Below, piece by piece: positions 46,895 to 58,481 of a DNA stretch of 64,000 nucleotides. The notes beneath the pieces were generated by a model. That model was not told the DNA's origin. It ran no database searches and saw nothing but the letters and a program-made list of their open reading frames with translations. The DNA is taken from positions 64,408,896 to 64,472,895 of the forward strand of contig CM060178.1 in the NCBI GenBank assembly GCA_030549775.1, written 5' to 3'. How positions within the stretch are numbered: the stretch's first letter is position 1; each line of letters starts with the position of its first letter. A program made the translations under genes and the position numbers. The DNA is from Tamarix chinensis. Its lineage: Eukaryota > Streptophyta > Magnoliopsida > Caryophyllales > Tamaricaceae.

Positions 46895-48179
46895 ACTCTT
46901 ATCAATGGTTATATTATCTATTTTTTTTCAAATAAATAAATTTCACATATTTTTATAAATAATTAAATTTAGCACCTAAAAAAGGCATGAAATAAAAATA
47001 AACCTTAGATCTTTCTTTTAAATTAACATTGCCTTTTTTTCATTTATTTTGATTTCATAAGGATTCAACTATATACAACTAAAAAAGTATCAAATATTTT
47101 AGTATTTTTTAATCATTAATAAATTTATTTTCATCTAATTTCAAGAATATTTTTTTTATTTTTGTTTAAAATTATTAGAGATTATTAATTATTAATGATC
47201 ATCTAAGGCTAAGAATATTTTTTTATTTACATATTTTATTGAAGTATTTATCTCTTAAATTTTAATTTTTTTTATTAATTATTAATTATTTTCTTTAATG
47301 ATTAATTTTTTTAATATTAAGGTTGAAGCTTACCATTAATTATTATTATTATATAATAATAATAATAAAATAAATAATAATTTTTCTTACCATTTATCTC
47401 TAATCTTGTTTTTAATAACAAATATTAATTAAATCTAACAAGCTCATCAAAAATAATAATAATAATAAATTATATATGACCAATTTAAAAATCTACTAAC
47501 ATGTTACTTCTAAAAACATATACACAGATTAAGATACTAAATTATATATTAATTACCGGCCATTAACTAAAACATACTAATATTTTCTTTTAATATAACA
47601 TGCGCAATAACAACTATCTATAATATATAATCTAATTATGTACATAATCTAACTATAATAATCTAAGCCCCCAATTATATAAAATCTATTAAATCAATTC
47701 TACAAAACTGAAACACAATAATCTAATAAACAAACCAAATCCTAACTACAATAACATAATTTAATTAGTATTTCAATTTAATTAATATACCAAATATTAC
47801 CATAAATCAAAACAAATAATTAATAAACATACCAGATAAAAATTGTATGGTTGCTTAGCAAGAAAAGATGGTGGTGTGGCAGCAACACGGAAGCAGCGCA
47901 TCGGTGGCAAGTTGGTGGCACGGTCGTGCTCCGGCGATTGGGTTGCAAACACATATAACAAACTATTATTAGCCATTTTTAAACCAAATAATACTTAAGG
48001 ATAATATATTACAAGTATAAAAACCTTCAAATGTAAAAAAAAATAGAGAATTGATGAATATTGATAGAAAATATGGTGGAAGGTGTGCGGTTTTACATAG
48101 AGAAGAAGAAGAAAGTGAAAGAAGATGATAGGAAACAAATAATTAGGGCTCGTGTTTGGTATATATTTGATGCTTAATA
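46895..48179. other. CACTA 5' non-coding region
   Basis: AT-rich DNA upstream (in sense) of the TNP2 start. It includes a GC-richer patch at 47860-47950 but no recognised motif. Promoter or first intron of the transposase would be expected here. Confidence 0.45.
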
Positions 48180-48860
48180 CCCTTGATTTTAATCGTCGGT
48201 ATTAAGTGATTTATCATCGGTATTAAGGTACAATTAAATAGATGACATTATTTTCCTCACTAAAAATATTTATCATTTTAATATCGATAATAAATTATCA
48301 GTATTAGGAAATGGAAATTTAAACAATGTTGTTACCTTATAAAAGGAATTTTTTTCCTTATTACTGATGATAAATCATCGGTATTAAGCGTTTATCATTG
48401 ATAATAATTATTTTATTATTAATCGTTCCTTGGCAGTATATTTTCTCCCTATATTAGTCGACTATTTTCTTATTACCGATGATAAAAATTCAACATTAAG
48501 AGCCATATCGTCAGTAATGAGATTTTCACTCTAATAAAAAATTTTAGGGGAGATTTTTCCCTCCATGGAATTTCAATGAAACATATTTATTATTACCAAT
48601 GATAAGTATCGTTGGTATTAAGAAATAAATCATCAGTTTTATTTTTCTATCATTTTAATATTTTTTTAGGGGGAGGAAATTTGCGCCACTAAATACCGAT
48701 GATATGTATTGTTGGTGTTAAGAATTTTCCAACCTTTTTTTTCAGTTAAATTTTTTTTCTTCGCTTATTCTAATACCGACAATTTATGGTTGGTGTTATA
48801 GCTAAATACCAAAGGTTAGTTTTTGTCGATATTAAGATTGTCGGTGTTAGTTATTTTTCT
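48180..48860. repeat. CACTA subterminal repeats, right
   Basis: Repeated 'atcatcggtattaag', 'taccgatgataa' and related words in both orientations, matching the left end (33245-33720) and ending at the terminal TTTTAGTG. Confidence 0.82.
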
Positions 48861-48870
48861 TTTAGTGTAG

Positions 48871-49879
48871 CAGCTACTCTGAGAAACAATTTTGGCTAAT
48901 TTTTTAGTAGAAAAAAATGAAATATAAGAGGAAAACAAGCAACAAGAACAATTAGATACTGATTATGGAAGAAAAAAAACACAAAATCATGTCACCAAAA
49001 TGCAGCCTCTATAGTAGCGAGACTGGGTTGATTTTTGGACAATGTTTGGGCATAGAAAAATAGAGAACAAATGAGTAAAATGGCAGGTATGGAAGTGAAT
49101 CAAATTTTATGACATTTTCTTTGATTGTTTTACTTAGGAGATCAAGTATTACAAGCTACTAAAAAGGCTAGTTTACATTTTGCAAATGTATCATGTCGAC
49201 CTTACTAATTTAGCTTGTTAACTTGTGGGAATTAGCTGGTCAGGTTGTAAGAGCATGGAGATGATGTGCTAAGTTCATAATTTTGATGTTCTAGCTTTAG
49301 GGAATCATTAGGTCTGGCTAGATTGATTTTTAGCTTATATTTTATCCTTCTAAGTAGCTAACTGACCATATTACTTGTTCAACCTCCCAATTGGATGTAA
49401 GATTCATTAGAAGGGTCTTTCCTTTTATGGATTTTGAATTTCAAGCATTAAGCCATCAGAAGAGTTGATTTGGTTTGGTTTGTTTCAAACTAGCTAGTTA
49501 GCTAATATTAGGAAAACTATCTAGTTAGTGTCTAACTAACTTTGTCCGTAGAAGCTCAATGTAGTATTTTTAAAACTCAAAGGAGTTAACATTTTCGGAT
49601 AAATGTTAGAGTTAGATAAGAATGAAAGGAGATTTGGTTGCCTCATGTTTTCCTCCCTTTTTGTGAGAAGAACCTTCAAACTTGAGTGGAGAGTTTGATT
49701 TAATTTATCTTCAAATCTTACATTTTTATTCCTAGAGTTGAATACCATGGATGTTGATTGTGAGTATATGAATTAGAGGGTACTTAAGTTCATATTTTTC
49801 ACTTATTCAACCTCTATTTTTGTTTTTAATTTTGGTAATAATTATCCTAACCCATTATCTTCCTTAGTATGATCCAAAT
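48871..49879. other. Unidentified DNA interrupting the Athila protease (right part)
   Basis: About 1 kb between the CACTA right end and the point where Athila protease sequence resumes. A 70-codon minus frame (49748-49536) matches nothing I recognise. It pairs with 32691-33227 as the likely body of an older insertion. Confidence 0.4.
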
Positions 49880-51410
49880 TGTGTTTCATATACATCAAAA
49901 TATAAATTTATCCATGTTCACCAAATCATCCTCTATTATGCTTCTAGGATACTTAATAGATAAATAGCTAGCTATAAAGTCATGTTGGTGGGTTTTGTCT
50001 CTCCTAACCCCAAATTCTTAAAAATAGAGAAATGCATCAAATTTATACTAGCACCTACATTACATAACACTATGTAAATTTTTGTAAAATAGAATAACAC
50101 TCTTTATTTAATCTAACGGTATTGCAATTTTCAATATTTTTTTATGAATAAGGATATCCTTAAGAAATTTGGCATAGTTAGGCATCTACCTCACAATATT
50201 AATAAATGGAAAATTAATACACATATTTTTTTAAAATATCTAAAAATTTAGCAAATTATGCATCTAACTTACTTTAGACAATCGTTTTTGGAAATAGGAG
50301 AGGAGGGACTTATAATTTTACCTCTTGAAACGGGGTTGTGGTTACCTCTTTTTATAACTTAGACCTAATTCTAGAGCTTTCTCCTCTTCTTTCTTTAATT
50401 CTTGATGTTGTAGTTCGCGTAACATATTCTCACTCTTTAATGATATAGCATTGACTTATTCTTTTAGGTTTGTCACTATGGCACTCGGCAAAGTGATGGG
50501 TCCCCTTCCATAAATTACATTAGCTAACTATTTAATTTTTGCTTTCAAGTTCTCTATTGAGGTCTATTGATTTTGGAAATATGTCTCCATAATGCTAATG
50601 AATTTGCTCATCATTTCTTCTAAGGAAGGCTTATATGGTTGTTGAGGTAGCATTGGAGCAAGTGGCATAGTTTTTTATGGTGGAAATCTAAGGGGCCTCA
50701 CCATATTATCATTCCTCCAACTAAAGTTTAGATGGTTCCTCCACCCTAGATTATACAAACTCAAGTAAGGATTATTTTTCCCTTCCACATTGTTAGCAAG
50801 ATAATTAGTTTGATAAAAATATGATTAGAAAGGAATATGTACTTGATACTTCGTGCTAACATATGGTCCACTTCATGAGTTACAAATAAGTATATTTGCT
50901 TGCACTTACATACATGAAGCACCACTCAAATTGTCTACTTTCTTAGTGATTAAATCCATTTTAGTCTCTAATGTTGTGATGACATCTATAGAATGCATTT
51001 ATACTTTCCTTTTTACTAGAGCACATTCAAAATGCCATTTGTGAAATTTGAGCCCATTTCATCAATGAAATCATAAACTTAATTAAGAGTACCTCTTGCA
51101 GCTACATCTAGTATAGAATGATTAGTAGCAAAAATATCATATTAAAACATTTACATCTGTAACCAGATAGGTAATCCATGATGTGGGAATTTTCTTAACA
51201 ATTTCTTAAATCATTCCTATGCATCATATAGTGATTCTAGATCATTTTGCAAAAAAGTGGTCATGTCATTTCTCAAGGTCGAAAACAATTTAGAAAGAAA
51301 CAACTTCACCAATTCATCTCAAGTTAAAATAGAACAAAGTGCTAAAAAAATTTAGCCAACTCCTAGCCTTGTCACGTAATGAGAATGGAAACAATATAAA
51401 CCTAATAGCA
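49880..51410 (-). pseudogene. Athila-type gypsy gag and protease start, broken
   Basis: Minus strand, high to low: 'AIRFILFPFSLRDKARSWLN' at 51410-51350; 'DELVKLFLSKLFSTLRNDMT' near 51290; 'MDLITKKVDNLSGAS' near 50950; 'NNPYLSLYNLGWRNHLNFSW' near 50770; and 'QPYKPSLEEMMSKFIS' near 50630. This is the Athila gag series. Then 'MPNYAKFLKDIL' near 50190 and, by frameshift, 'NVGASINLMHFSIF' near 50065, where the protease Asp is replaced by Asn. 'IIEDDLVNMDKFIF' near 49900 is the last recognisable block; the reading picks up again near 32690. The gag is cut at 51410 by another LTR. Confidence 0.85.
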
Positions 51411-52228
51411 TGTAATACTCTAAAAATTTTACTTAGCCTAATCCTATATCATTAATACCCTAATTCGTTTCTAATCTTAATAAAATCTTATTTTATCCAT
51501 CATTGAATTTCTTAATCCCAAAACTTTAACTAAATACAAATCTTTGACCCAAAAAAACCATATTTTGTAATCCAATCATAATTTCACTAAAATTTTCCAC
51601 TAATCCTATCTATTTTGGCTAATCCAAAACATAGCTAAAACTAATCCATAACCTTCTCTCTTTTTCCTTTCCTTTCTCCTTTTATTTTTCCTTTCTCCTT
51701 TCTCCCATTACTTGTTGTCATAAAGTTTAACTGTTTTCCTTGCAACTTGCACCTGCCTCAACAATCACTCTCACCCCTATAGCCATCATCATCCATCATC
51801 CCTCACCTCTTTCTCCCTCTCATGTTGCCCGACCTGCATATACACACCTCCCCTTTTTTTTCATTCTCACATAACATGCACCCACACACCATCATCATCC
51901 TTTCCTGCACCCTCTGCAATTTAACTAAAATACACAAACATCACCCCCTACCACCCCTCGTAACCTCAACACCATCGCCCTACACAACCGTGGAAAGCCT
52001 CCCCCTACTTTTTATTTCATCCATGCACTCCTCACACAACTTCCCTCTCATTCCTTCCTCTTTTATTTTGCTTTATTTATACTAAAATGTGTCGAGCACC
52101 ACTGGCCTGAGCTCGCTCTCTTTTCTTTCTTCATCTTCTTCTTCTTCCTTCCTTCCTTCCTTCATTCTTCTTCTTCCTCTTTCCCTGCTCTGGTATTTTT
52201 GCCACACGCCTCCCATCACCACCATGTA
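51411..52228 (+). mobile_element. Truncated LTR, sibling of the 17.5-20.7 kb copy
   Basis: Begins TGTAATACTC inside the Athila gag frame, so it is an insertion. Its opening (TGTAATACTCTAAAAATTTTACTTAGCC...) resembles the inverse of the end at 20673 (TGTGATACCCCAAC...). It passes from AT-rich into a pyrimidine-rich block (51655-52200), as the giant LTRs do. It is cut at 52228 by the plus-strand giant element. Its other end is not seen in the window. Confidence 0.5.
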
Positions 52229-53077
52229 TGAAATATCCCCAAACCCTAATTCAAAAAAATATGTTGAAATAGAGATTTATTAGAAAAATTAATTAAATAA
52301 ATTATTGTATTAAAATAAAGGGAAATATTTAAGGTAATTTTAAGAGAAAAATAATAAATAATTTAATTAGAAAAAATTAGGGTAATTTGCTAATTAAAAT
52401 AGAATTTAAGAAAAATTCTTCTAAATATCCTAAATTAATCTAAAAAGGGAATTTAATTATTATCTTACTAAATTTTATTATTTTAAATATTCCAAAAATA
52501 CCAAAATATTCTAAATATCCCAACCCACCTATTTTTTTTCCTTGTTCCTTTTTCTCTATTTCCTCCCCTTTTCATTTTTCTTTCATTTTCTTCTTCTTCC
52601 TCCTTTTCTTTTTCCTCATTTCCTTCCTAGTTTGGGCCTATGCCCTCGCAGCCCAACTCTTTCCACCTCTCTTCTTTCCCTATGCAGCCAAGGCCCGCAC
52701 CATCAATTTTTTTCTCCTTGCCCAGTTCTCCCCCTTCTTTTTCTTCTTTTCTTCTCCCCTAGGCCGGCCGGCTCGCTACTTGTCTTCTTTCTCCCGCTCG
52801 TCCCACGCAAACCTGCAACCCTGCTACCATCATCCTCCTCCTCCGTTGTCCGCCTAAATCCTTCTCTCTCCCCATCCCTTTTCTTTCCTTTTTCAACCCT
52901 AACAAACCCCACCCCTACCCTCACACGTGCCCCCTCCCTTTCCTTTCTCCTCCCCCGACCAGATCTGCACCCTACCATTTATAGTCCTATGTCGGCCTGC
53001 CACCGCCTGCCCGCGACCCTACCATACCTACCCCCTCTTATCCTCTTCCCCTTCTTTCGTATCCACCCCTATTTACC

Positions 53078-53085
53078 TATAAATA
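53078..53085 (+). promoter_or_regulatory. TATA box of the giant LTR
   Basis: TATAAATA in the context CCTATAAATAACTC, about 850 bp into the LTR. The shared block GCCACTTCAGACGCCTC follows about 65 bp later. If this is the start of transcription, R plus U5 would exceed 4 kb. In the 3' LTR the equivalent place (59300-59350) has been replaced by repeated 'ctcttatcctcttcc' and has no TATA word. Confidence 0.65.
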
Positions 53086-53478
53086 ACTCATACCCGACCT
53101 CCTTTTCTTACCCAAAAAAACTCACCTTATCTTGCGCCGCCGCCACTTCAGACGCCTCCACTACCACAATTTCCTAACACCGTCGCTTGAACCACTTACC
53201 AAATCCCTCCTTGCATCACTTTCCACTGAACCACACCACCCACCACCTCTAATTCCTCCTGCATGAGCCACCATAGTTGTGCAAAGGTGGCTACCCAACC
53301 TACCCATTCCCTTCCATCACCACCTCTCCCACTGTCATGCGTCGTCATCCCCGCCACAGCCACCACTCCCCCTACCTCCCAAAACACCAGGTAGAGTCTC
53401 CTCTACCTCTCTCTACCTTTGTAATACTCTAAATTATGCGGAGTGTTATAAGGATTGAATCAGCTACTTATATCAACA

Positions 53479-53575
53479 TGGTATACCATCCTTTTGTTGA
53501 TTCTATCCTAAGAACTCCACAATTAAGCGTGCTAGCCGTGGAGTAATTTTAGGATGCGTGACCTTCTGAGAAGTT
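53479..53575 (+). ncRNA. 5S rRNA-like domain, second Cassandra, 5' LTR
   Basis: AAGAACTCCACAATTAAGCG and AGGATGCGTGACCTTCTGAG correspond to the 5S internal promoter, with changes in both boxes (AATTAAGC; GGATGCGTGACC). Confidence 0.82.
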
Positions 53576-53928
53576 TCAAAATTTTTCTAAAATTTTCTCA
53601 AGAAGTGTGTGAGTGAGGACAAAGTGTGCTAAAAATACTTGTGTTAATCTGTGGGGCCAGCCGATCAATTCGATAGCGCTCTAAGGTAGTCCTCACTTGG
53701 TCATATCGACTCGGGGTATTACAAATGGTATCAGAGTGAAACCGCGACCGTGAGTTGAACTTGGATGAACCAGTCAACCACCTGGTGGGATAATTATTAG
53801 GATAAACTGTATTGAGACAATTAGTGGTTGAGGTGCAACAAGGACGTTGCGTTCTTTGAGTTGGGGTAAATGTAATACCCTAAATTGTGTGGAGTGTTAT
53901 AAGGATTGAATCGGCTACTTATATCAAC

Positions 53929-54030
53929 ATGGTATACCATCCTTTTGGTGATTCCATCTTAAGAACTCCACAGTTAAGCGTGTTGGCCATTGAGCAATTT
54001 TAGGATGGGTGACCTTCTAGAAAGTTTCAA
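53929..54030 (+). ncRNA. 5S rRNA-like domain, second Cassandra, 3' LTR
   Basis: AAGAACTCCACAGTTAAGCG and AGGATGGGTGACCTTCTAGA: both promoter boxes are better kept than in the 5' LTR of this copy. Confidence 0.83.
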
Positions 54031-54479
54031 AAAATTTCTAAACTTTTCTCAAGAATCGAGTGAGTGAAGACAAAACATGTTGAAAGGACTTGTGTTGATC
54101 TGTGAGGTCATCCGATCAATCCGAAAGTGCTCCAAGGTAGCCCCAGCATGGTCATATTAACTTGGGGTGCTACAACCTTCATTTCTCCTTACCTCCCTCT
54201 CCTGCTCCCTTCCTCTTTTACCCCCACCTTCGACCACCATAACAACCGCCGCCTGCACCGCCATCTTTGTTGTGCCACCACCACCATTCCAACCCCCTCA
54301 ACCCATAGAATCCACCACCACCATAACCACCCTCTCACTCTCCCTCTTCTGACCTAGAAATCCACCTTTCCAACCCCATTTCCTCCTCCACCGCTGGTGC
54401 TGACGCCGGTACCGCTTGGTCACCACCACCTTAGGTGTGCCCTAGCCTCCCTAACCTTTAAAAATAATTTATTTAATTA

Positions 54480-54517
54480 TTAATTATTTTATTTGTGTTA
54501 ATATCATTATTATCATT

Positions 54518-54561
<44 letters not shown>

Positions 54562-54770
54562 TATTACTATTACTACTACTACTACTACTACTATGGCTAT
54601 CATTATTATTATTATTAACTTCGGCATATTACTACTACTAATAATATTATTATTATTATTAATATTCAAACCATTATTATTATTATTATTACCAACTTTG
54701 GGCACTATTGTTACTAATGCTAATACTAACATGATTATTCGAACCCTATCATTATTATTACTAAGATTTG

Positions 54771-54820
<50 letters not shown>

Positions 54821-54958
54821 TTGGCCCTACTATTACTAATGTTATTATTATTATGATTATGCGAACCCTTATTACTATTATTATTTAGATTTGAACTATT
54901 AATAATAATATTATTATTGTTAGTATTACCTATATTACTAATATTAATATTACAACTA

Positions 54959-54989
<31 letters not shown>

Positions 54990-55140
54990 CATCATCATCA
55001 TCATCATCATCAGCCACATTATCTAAATGGTCACTATTTAATATTACTAATACTACTATTGTTACTATTATGATTTGGGTTATTATTAGTATTATCACTA
55101 TTATTATTTATTATTTATTATTATTATTATATTAAAGTTA
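54480..55140. repeat. ATC/ATT triplet microsatellite zone, 5' giant LTR
   Basis: Runs of ATC, ACT and ATT triplets over about 650 bp, giving long Met, Asn and Leu frames that are not genes. In the 3' LTR the corresponding zone is 59945-60605 and ends in a GTT/TTG run (60540-60595). Confidence 0.9.
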
Positions 55141-55408
55141 TTATATTTACTAATATAAATATTATTAATAATACTTTAACATGGACCAATATAACTATTG
55201 AGACTATTTTGACTAGTAATAGTATGATTAGCTACTTTGAGAATAATACCCTTATCTTTACTTGTAAAACTACTACTACTATTATTAATCCTATTATTTG
55301 GTTATGAGATGGTTAGGTATGAAATAATGATAATTTTGGTTAGAGAAAAATTAACCCTTAGTATTTTCCTCTTATAGATGAATCAAATTAAAACCCATAA
55401 AAGGCGTA

Positions 55409-55420
55409 GGAGCATGCTCC
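55409..55420. promoter_or_regulatory. GGAGCATGCTCC palindrome, plus-strand giant LTR
   Basis: Same 12-bp palindrome and context (TAGGAGCATGCTCCAAG) as at 38581-38592, reverse-complemented with the LTR. Confidence 0.6.
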
Positions 55421-56879
55421 AAGCCCTATGCTAGCCCTATGCTGTTTTATGTAAGGATATGGTTAAGGCCTTTTGTTTGTGAGAATGTGCTATGTGTCTT
55501 GATTTGATGTTTATGCTTTATATATTATGTATCTTGATCCTATAGTGTAGCTTGCTAAGTTTGGAGCTTAGGTAAGTTGTATGTGTTTATAATATGTGTA
55601 ATGTGACATTATTACTCGTACTTGACTTGTGCCTGTGTAATATTACCCTCATGATATGCATGATAGGAAATTCTAAGTAGTATGATGTGATTGTGAGAGA
55701 AATGAAAAAGAGTGAGGAAAGTGAGTTGACTAGAGAATGATAATGATGGGCTAAATATCTTATGATCTATAGGTGGGTAAAAAGAGGAATAATGCAAATA
55801 AATTAAGGGAATGGACCAAAGCATGTAAGGAAGGTCTAGTGTTTGCATGGGATGGTTAGCCTTTGCATAGGGATGAATTTTACGTAGAAAAATTAACTTG
55901 AAGGTTAAGTAAGGTAAGGGAAGAATTGGTGGGGTAATTGGAGTCCATATGTAAAAAAAATAGTACATGGGTCAAAGTAAGGATGCATAGGAGACTTGAC
56001 TAGGCTTTTGGGAGGAAACCCTAAGTGGGAGAAGTGTGCAAGGAGGGAAAACAAATGGAAATGGTTAGAATGGGAAATAAAAGAGGAGAGAAGTGTCGTA
56101 TGGAGGAAAAGTGAGCCAACTGAGAAAAAGGTATTTGGGGTGTTGAGGGGATGACATAAAATAAAGGAGAAGTAATAGGGTCTTAGAGAGCTAGCTAAGG
56201 TTTTGTGATCATGTGTGGAAGTTGGGTAGTGAGGTTGTGATGTCGGGTGTGGTTCGAGAAGAGTGGTTATCTTAGTATCAAAGAAGAGTTTTTAGGTTCT
56301 CATTGTGAGTGGGAAAGACGTAAAGAAAGTCTTAGTGTCATAGGTTGTATTGGATGTGTGTCATGTGAAAGAGGGGATGGCAAGTAAGAGAGATGAAATG
56401 TTAACATCATTTGAGGAAAGGAGCTGTCAGGGTTTTGGGATGTCCAACTAGGGTTTCGTGGCCACATGTTTTATATGGAAATTAAAGTGGGGTGATTAGT
56501 GATGAATTGAGTGAGGTGATGAATTAGGAGCAAAGGAGCATAAGTTGTGTAGGATAGAGGAAGATTGTGCCATGTAGGCCAAATTAGGGTTTTCCAAAGG
56601 AAAACCCTAGAGAGTAATATTGAGTTGACTTAGACATATGGAAAGTGGGCCTTAGAGTTAAGTAGTCATGGTAATGAGGAAAGAGTGGGGAGAAATGTTC
56701 GGATGCCCTAGAGGGTGTAGAAGTCCCAAGATATAAGATAAAATTTTGGGATGCTAAGAATAAAAGGGTGAGCATGGGAAGTCTAGTGGTTCATGAATTT
56801 TTAGTCGAGTTGTGGAATAAGATACAATGAAACACTAAAAACTTAAAGTGAAAGATTATTGAGCTAGAGCCCGATGAGG

Positions 56880-57440
56880 TTATATATTTTTCAGTCCACC
56901 GGCTATAATAGTAGTTAGGTGCATTTTACCCCATGGAGTGATACCCGGTCCACTAGCTATAATAGTGGTTAGGTACATTTTTCCCTAGTGAGTGTTTCTA
57001 GTCCACTGGATATATTAGTGGGGGATTCTGGGCTAGTGAGGATATATTTACATGGTAATAAGTCATGGAAAGATACTCATTACTTACAGTGAAACACCTC
57101 GTGAGTCGAGGCTAGTGAGGATATATTTTTCTAGTCCATAGGATATAATAGTAGTCTGGTGCATTTTGCCCTTTGGAGTATTTCCGGTCCACCAGCTATA
57201 ATAGTGGGGTTCATGTACTCACATAGAATTAATATGAGAAATGTGTGGACTAAAGATATACGGCATGGAAAGATACTAATTATTTACAGTGGAACACTAT
57301 GTGATTTGCGGATAGTGAGGTTGATTTTTTGGTTCAAGCTATAATAGTAGTTAGGTGCTTTTTACCCTGCTAAGTGATTTTGGTCCATCACCTATAATAG
57401 TAGTCAGGTTTATTCTACTCTATGGATTATTTTCTATCCA
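56880..57440 (+). repeat. Hairpin-unit array in plus-strand giant LTR
   Basis: Repeated CCACCGGCTATAATAGTGG-like units are separated by 'ttaggtgcattttacccc'-type spacers. This is the reverse complement of the arrays at 37031-37370 and 39395-39860 but more degenerate; the spacer stems are mostly lost. Confidence 0.75.
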
Positions 57441-58119
57441 TGGGCTATAATAGTGGGGTTTCTGTACTCACGTTAAAGTAAGATAAGAAATGTGTATGAC
57501 AAAATATTAGTCTAAGTCTGGCGTAATGATATGAACCTAAATCATTCTATGTATACCTTAGTTGTTTGTTTCTTGCTGGCCTTACCCATATGGTTATCTT
57601 GCTCAATACTTAGCATAGTGGCCACCAATTTCATGGGTGCTACTCATTCCCACGAATAGAGTGCTCTTCTAAATTTGTGTAGGTAAGAAGTACCGTATTT
57701 GATGCCTATGACGTACTGGATGTGTCAGGTGAGGACGTGTGATTACCATCGGAATTGCTTAGGGCCAACAGTGATGTTGATCAGACTCCATTCTATCCCT
57801 GTCTACTTATGCTTTCATTTTATTTTAGTTTTCTTTATGACATTCTACCTTTTATCCCTTTTGAGAACTTAACTATGTAACGCATTTTTGGTTGTAATAA
57901 CTTTTATCTCACACTCTGACTTTGTGTTATGAACATTTCAATTTCTATGAATATTTGTTTAAGTTTGTATAATCTCTTGTGGAAACTTTTCTTTAGCCTT
58001 ATAGTTAGTACGAGACTGGCTAGAGGGTGAGCTTGTACTGATCATAGCGGTAGCATCCTCGTGCTTGTATTTGTTTGTTTAAACAAAAAATTTCAACTAT
58101 GATTTTTAGGAGTGTTGCA

Positions 58120-58481
58120 ATTTGGTATCAGAGCATTGGTTCTAGTAACCACGCTTATTTTTAAAAAAAATTGTGATTTACAAAGTTTTTTAGAATTTAA
58201 AGCGTTTTAAAACTCGAAAAGGTCTTCCCATTTTAAGTACTCTCTATTTGACTCCACAATAAGGAACAAAGGGTAGACTAGGAGTTTTCTCAAAAGGGAG
58301 ATAGTATGTGATTATAGCGTACCCGAAACTTTTCACTGCAGATTCGTTGACTTAGTAAATCCCTTTTCTTTAAGGGGGTAATTGTATAGTTACTCATATT
58401 AGTATTGTCCTTATTCACTTAGAGCATCTTGGCCTTAACCTTAGGAATTAGTAATGAAGTCTTTCTTTAAGGGGGTAGTGA
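58120..58481 (+). other. Interior of the giant element: PBS to polypurine tract
   Basis: Only 362 bp separate the two LTRs. TGGTATCAGAGC (58123-58134) is a perfect match to the initiator tRNA-Met 3' end complement. AAGGGGGTAGTGA adjoins the 3' LTR. Between them are AT-rich sequences with no ORF of note. Confidence 0.85.

Larger units (their letters stand above)
33231..48867 (-). mobile_element. CACTA (En/Spm) transposon, split by nested giant LTRs
   Basis: The left end starts CACTATAGGAATATGGGTC at 33231. The right end finishes TTTTAGTG at 48867 (inward CACTAAAAGAAAAATAAC). Both are flanked by the 3-bp duplication TAG (33228-33230 and 48868-48870), the size typical of CACTA. Dense copies of a subterminal motif around ATACCGATGAT/ATCATCGGTATTA fill both ends. 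The minus strand carries TNP2 transposase in two pieces (46127-46894 and 35870-36360) and a second-protein region at 33950-35300. Removing the 9.74 kb LTR nest leaves about 5.9 kb. Frames are broken, so it is not autonomous now. Confidence 0.9.
53420..54174 (+). mobile_element. Cassandra TRIM, second copy, with TSD ACCTT
   Basis: LTRs 53420-53723 and 53871-54174 (304 bp each) flank a 147-bp interior with primer site TGGTATCAGAG (53726) and purine tract GAGTTGGGGTAAA. A perfect 5-bp duplication ACCTT lies at 53415-53419 and 54175-54179. It is more diverged from the trimer at 6267-7439 and between its own LTRs. Each LTR is about 11 bp longer than in the trimer because of extra sequence around AATTTTTCTAAAATTTTCTC. 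It is inserted in the giant 5' LTR and absent from the 3' LTR at the same place. Confidence 0.92.
52229..58119 (+). repeat. 5' LTR of the giant element
   Basis: Landmarks in sense order: AT-rich start; pyrimidine-rich block 52530-53400; TATA box 53078; Cassandra insertion 53420-54174; triplet zone 54480-55140; palindrome 55409-55420; GT-rich stretch; hairpin-unit array 56880-57440; tail with 'gatgcctatgacgtactgga' near 57700; and end GAGTGTTGCA. This is the reverse complement of the order in the two minus-strand solo LTRs, confirming one family. Confidence 0.83.

Noticed and set aside
54484..55098. 204-codon Asn/Met-rich minus frame (and the similar 59944-60456)
   Set aside because: Triplet microsatellite inside the giant LTR; no domain.
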